In this document: positions 61,537 to 64,000 of the stretch, piece after piece
Layout: each line of letters begins with the position of its first letter
How positions within the stretch are numbered: position 1 is the stretch's first letter
Source: Burkholderiaceae bacterium
GTDB taxonomy: Bacteria > Pseudomonadota > Gammaproteobacteria > Burkholderiales > Burkholderiaceae_E
NCBI GenBank assembly: GCA_023954135.1
Contig: JAMLIN010000010.1
Span: 43,549 to 107,548, forward strand
Reading direction: 5' to 3'
DNA: 64,000 nt
The notes under the pieces: generated by a model
What the model saw: only the letters and a program-made list of their open reading frames with translations
The model's database searches: none
Told to the model about the DNA's origin: nothing
Position numbers and translations under genes: made by a program

Positions 61537-61968
61537 TCAGAGCCCGACTCTCTCCCGCTGCTCATCCCACAGCGACGGCGGATCGACCGCCAGATCGAAC
61601 AACGTGGTGTGATTCGGCAGCGTGTCGTCCAGGATGGCGGCGACGATGTCGGGCGCCAGCGTGGTCAGGTTGACCATGCGGCTGACGTAACTGTTGTCGA
61701 TCCCCTCCCGCGTGGCGATCTCCTTCAAGGACTTCGCCTCTCCTGATTCCAGCATCGCCAGCCAGCGGTGGCCCCTGGCCAGCGCCAGCTGAATGGAGGT
61801 CGGTGCCACGTCCCACGGTCTGACCGGTGCGGTTTCCCCGTTTGGCAGGGTGACCAACTTGCGGCCACTGCGGCGCTTGATCTGGATCGGCACGGACAGG
61901 GTCAGCCGGCCATCACTCGCCTCAACGATGTCCGGCTCGCCGGTTTTCTGGATGCGGATGTCGCTCAT
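61537..61968 (-). CDS. ParB-like helix-turn-helix protein, recombinase cassette 2
   Basis: 143 residues. KEIATREGIDNSYVSRMVNL is the HTH, and LTTLAPDIVAAILDDTLPNH the following block. Basic N-terminal part VPIQIKRRSGRKLVTLPNGE corresponds to the basic part of the 40571 protein. It overlaps the recombinase stop by four bases. Clearly homologous to but diverged from the cassette 1 copy. Convergent with the toxin gene. Confidence 0.75.
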   Translation of the reverse strand: MSDIRIQKTGEPDIVEASDGRLTLSVPIQIKRRSGRKLVTLPNGETAPVRPWDVAPTSIQLALARGHRWLAMLESGEAKSLKEIATREGIDNSYVSRMVNLTTLAPDIVAAILDDTLPNHTTLFDLAVDPPSLWDEQRERVGL

Positions 61969-63320
61969 GCCATGGCCTCCTCAGTTTGTTCGACAGGCTC
62001 GGGACGCATCTCCAGCACCAGGCGTTCGATGCCGTTGGCGCGCAGTCGCACCTCGAGGTCATTGGGCGACACGATCACCTTCTCCACCAGCAGCTTGACG
62101 ATCCGGGTCTGCTCCGCTGGGAACAGTTGATCCCAAATCGCGTCGAGTCGGGTCATGGCCACGGTGATCTTGGCTTCGTCCAGGGTCGGGTCCAGCTTGA
62201 TCGCTTGCGGCAGCATGTCGCCGAGCAGATTCGGCGCACGCAGGATCGCGCGCAGTTGATCGAGCACCGCCGATTCGAGTTCTGCGGCGGGCAGTCGCGG
62301 CAACCCCGAGGCACCGGCGTGTTCCTTGGCGTCGCGTTGGGGCACGTAGTAACGGTAGCGCCGGCCATTCTTCTTGATGGTGTGCCACGGTGACAGCGCA
62401 CGACTATCGTTACCGAACACGATGCCCTTGAGCAGATAGGAAACCTTGGCCCGCGTTGTGTTGCCCCGCACCCGGCCATTCGTTTCCAGGATCGCGTGGA
62501 CGCTGTCCCACAGTTCGCGGCTGATGATGGGCGGGTGTTCGGCTTGGTACCACTGATCCTTGTGCCGCAACTCACCAAGGTAAGTCCGATTGCTGAGGAG
62601 CTTGTAGATGTGGCCCTTGTCGATCGGCCTGCCATCGCGGGTCTTGCCGTCTTGCGTGGTCCACGCCTTCGACGTCACGCCATCCAGTTTCAGCTCTTTG
62701 ACCAGTGCGGTGCTGGAACCGAGTTCGACGAAGCGCTGGAAGATGTGTCGGATCAGCTTGGCCTCACGCTCGTTGGGCACCAACCGCCGGTTCTCGACGT
62801 CGTAGCCCAGCGGCGGCACGCCGCCCATCCACATGCCCTTGCGCTTGCTGGCCGCGATCTTGTCGCGGATGCGCTCACCAGTGACCTCGCGCTCGAACTG
62901 GGCGAAGGACAGCAGGATGTTCAGCATCAGCCGCCCCATGGAGGTCGTCGTGTTGAACTGCTGAGTGACCGACACGAACGACACGCCATAGCGCTCGAAC
63001 ACTTCGACCATCTTGGAGAAGTCCGCCAGGCTGCGCGTCAGGCGGTCGATCTTGTAGATGACGACCACGTCGATCTTGCCGGCTTCGATGTCCGACATCA
63101 TCCGCTGGAGTGCCGGGCGCTCCATATTGCCGCCGGAAAAGGCGGGATCGTCGTAATCGTCGGCGACCGGTATCCAGCCCTCGGCGCGCTGGCTGGCAAT
63201 GTAGGCATGACCGGCATCGCGCTGCGCGTCGATCGAGTTGTATTCCTGGTCCAGCCCTTCGTCGGTGGATTTGCGTGTGTAGACCGCGCAGCGCATGCGG
63301 CGCTTCAAGACTTCGCTCAT
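61965..63320 (-). CDS. Serine site-specific recombinase, cassette 2
   Basis: 451 residues from MSEVLKRRMRCAVYTRKSTD, the Ser being the nucleophile. YKIDRLTRSLADFSKMVEVF and LMLNILLSFAQFEREVTGER repeat the cassette 1 sequence closely, while later parts diverge (LLKGIVFGNDSRALSPWHTI at the ribbon position, again without CxxC). It overlaps the DUF2924 and HTH genes by four bases. Complete and probably active. Confidence 0.9.
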   Translation of the reverse strand: MSEVLKRRMRCAVYTRKSTDEGLDQEYNSIDAQRDAGHAYIASQRAEGWIPVADDYDDPAFSGGNMERPALQRMMSDIEAGKIDVVVIYKIDRLTRSLADFSKMVEVFERYGVSFVSVTQQFNTTTSMGRLMLNILLSFAQFEREVTGERIRDKIAASKRKGMWMGGVPPLGYDVENRRLVPNEREAKLIRHIFQRFVELGSSTALVKELKLDGVTSKAWTTQDGKTRDGRPIDKGHIYKLLSNRTYLGELRHKDQWYQAEHPPIISRELWDSVHAILETNGRVRGNTTRAKVSYLLKGIVFGNDSRALSPWHTIKKNGRRYRYYVPQRDAKEHAGASGLPRLPAAELESAVLDQLRAILRAPNLLGDMLPQAIKLDPTLDEAKITVAMTRLDAIWDQLFPAEQTRIVKLLVEKVIVSPNDLEVRLRANGIERLVLEMRPEPVEQTEEAMA

Positions 63321-63823
63321 CGCCCACCTCTCTGCTTGGTGGTGGGCTTGGTCTTGGCATTGGATGCCGGCTTGAGTCCAAAGAACAGCGGCCCCGACCA
63401 ACGCATGCCGGTGATCTCGCGAGCGATCATGGAGAGGCTCGGGTACATGCGTCCCTGGAAGTCATACTGGCCGTCGGCGGTCGCGATCACTCGGTACTCG
63501 ACGCCTTTGTATTCGCGGACCAGCACCGTGCCTGCGGCCGGACGGTAATCGCGGTCGCGTTTTTTCACCTTGCCGGTTTCGACCAGAGATTCGATGCGGC
63601 GCTGATTGCGCTCCAGCAGGTTGGCATCGACCTTGCGGAACTCCAACTCCTGCAGCCGGTAGGCAATCCGGCGTTCGAGGAACTGGCGGTTGTGGGTGGG
63701 CGTGTCGCCACCGACCAGCTTCTGCCAGAGTGCCCGGATCTCTGCCATTGGCATCTCGGGCAACCTGGCGATCTGCGCCGCCACCGATGGCGGCGTGGAA
63801 GATGATGGTGTTTGCGTGCTCAT
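63317..63823 (-). CDS. DUF2924-family protein, cassette 2
   Basis: 168 residues. LPEMPMAEIRALWQKLVGGD, ERRIAYRLQELEFRKVDANL, PAAGTVLVREYKGVEYRVIA and GPLFFGLKPASN match the cassette 1 homologue in order and spacing. Basic C-terminal tail (KTKPTTKQRGGR). The ATG overlaps the stop codon of the partial gene upstream. Confidence 0.85.
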   Translation of the reverse strand: MSTQTPSSSTPPSVAAQIARLPEMPMAEIRALWQKLVGGDTPTHNRQFLERRIAYRLQELEFRKVDANLLERNQRRIESLVETGKVKKRDRDYRPAAGTVLVREYKGVEYRVIATADGQYDFQGRMYPSLSMIAREITGMRWSGPLFFGLKPASNAKTKPTTKQRGGR

Positions 63824-63999
63824 TTCGACTCCGTAGTTGTCTTGTTGACGGGGTCTGTATGAACGCGCTGGTTGCCAGAGAAGCCAAGCTCAAACCCGCT
63901 CGCTTCTGGCCTGGTTGCGGACTGTTCAGTGCCGGTGATACGCAAACGTGCCAGGCCGTTGGCCAGCAATGACGCGATCTCGTGGCGACGCTGTTCCGG
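63820..63999 (-). CDS. Partial small ORF upstream of DUF2924, cassette 2
   Basis: The 59 C-terminal residues are visible; the gene continues beyond the right edge. The segment PEQRRHEIASLLANGLARLR is followed by a variable linker and the tail GFELGFSGNQRVH. It overlaps the DUF2924 start by four bases. The same tail survives downstream of the stop codon of the coiled-coil gene at 42809-42883. Function unknown; probably a standing member of this cassette type. Confidence 0.6.
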   Translation of the reverse strand, partial: PEQRRHEIASLLANGLARLRITGTEQSATRPEASGFELGFSGNQRVHTDPVNKTTTESK

Positions 64000-64000
64000 C

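Overview
The window looks like chromosomal DNA of a betaproteobacterium, most likely order Burkholderiales. The basis is high GC content, several gene orders typical of that group (pilU-pilT/yggS; rpsT/murJ; gyrA-pheA-hisC-tyrA-aroA-cmk-rpsA-ihfB-lapA-lapB-hldA-hldD; ompA-ubiG-gph; lptE-holA-proA), a tmRNA tag reading ANDERFALAA, and short palindromic repeats of the kind scattered through Burkholderiales genomes. Species cannot be assigned from the sequence alone.

Bases 1-4360 hold a carbohydrate-use operon: the C-terminal end of an FGGY sugar kinase, a GldA-type polyol dehydrogenase and a complete TRAP transporter (DctP, DctQ, DctM). Bases 4484-9833 carry LPS transport (lptE), DNA polymerase III delta (holA), proline synthesis (proA), a HemJ-type haem enzyme, a DsbA-fold isomerase and an rRNA methyltransferase. 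Bases 9945-18114 carry the twitching ATPases pilU and pilT, yggS, rpsT, murJ, proC, ubiA, a FecR-domain protein and a ComEA-like protein. Bases 18196-32342 are one long leftward block for LPS heptose, LPS assembly control, translation, nucleotide and aromatic amino acid synthesis, ending at gyrA. Bases 32461-36228 run rightward (mtaD-type deaminase, ompA, ubiG, gph). Bases 36237-39813 run leftward and encode an Mla-like lipid ABC transporter with an MCE subunit and an outer-membrane-type lipoprotein. The tmRNA gene ssrA lies at 39955-40322.

Everything from the 3' end of ssrA to the right edge looks like one acquired genomic island. It has two diverged copies of the same leftward cassette (DUF2924 protein, serine recombinase, ParB-like HTH protein), one at 40571-42812 and one at 61537-63823. 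Between them are a coiled-coil protein, an AlpA-like regulator with a RepA-type ATPase followed by iteron-like repeats, a long defence operon and a toxin-antitoxin pair. In the defence operon hsdM, hsdS, an OLD-type ATPase-nuclease, an ImmA/IrrE protein, a DUF4411 PIN-like protein, hsdR, a possibly HEPN-like protein and an archaeo-eukaryotic-type primase-helicase (TOTE type) follow each other. All but one of the joins are start-stop overlaps (1-4 bp, longer at hsdM/hsdS); the exception is about 100 bp between hsdR and the HEPN-like gene. This operon is the best candidate for a composite system that is not well described: type I restriction-modification merged with an OLD nuclease, a protease/PIN pair and a replicative primase-helicase.

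Repeats also deserve attention. A 164-bp imperfect palindrome exactly fills the space between proA and hemJ. A second palindrome family sits between rlmL/pilU and proC/ubiA, where one copy supplies the last codons of proC. Limits: all family names come from reading motifs and recalling families, not from a database search; promoters are judged by eye.
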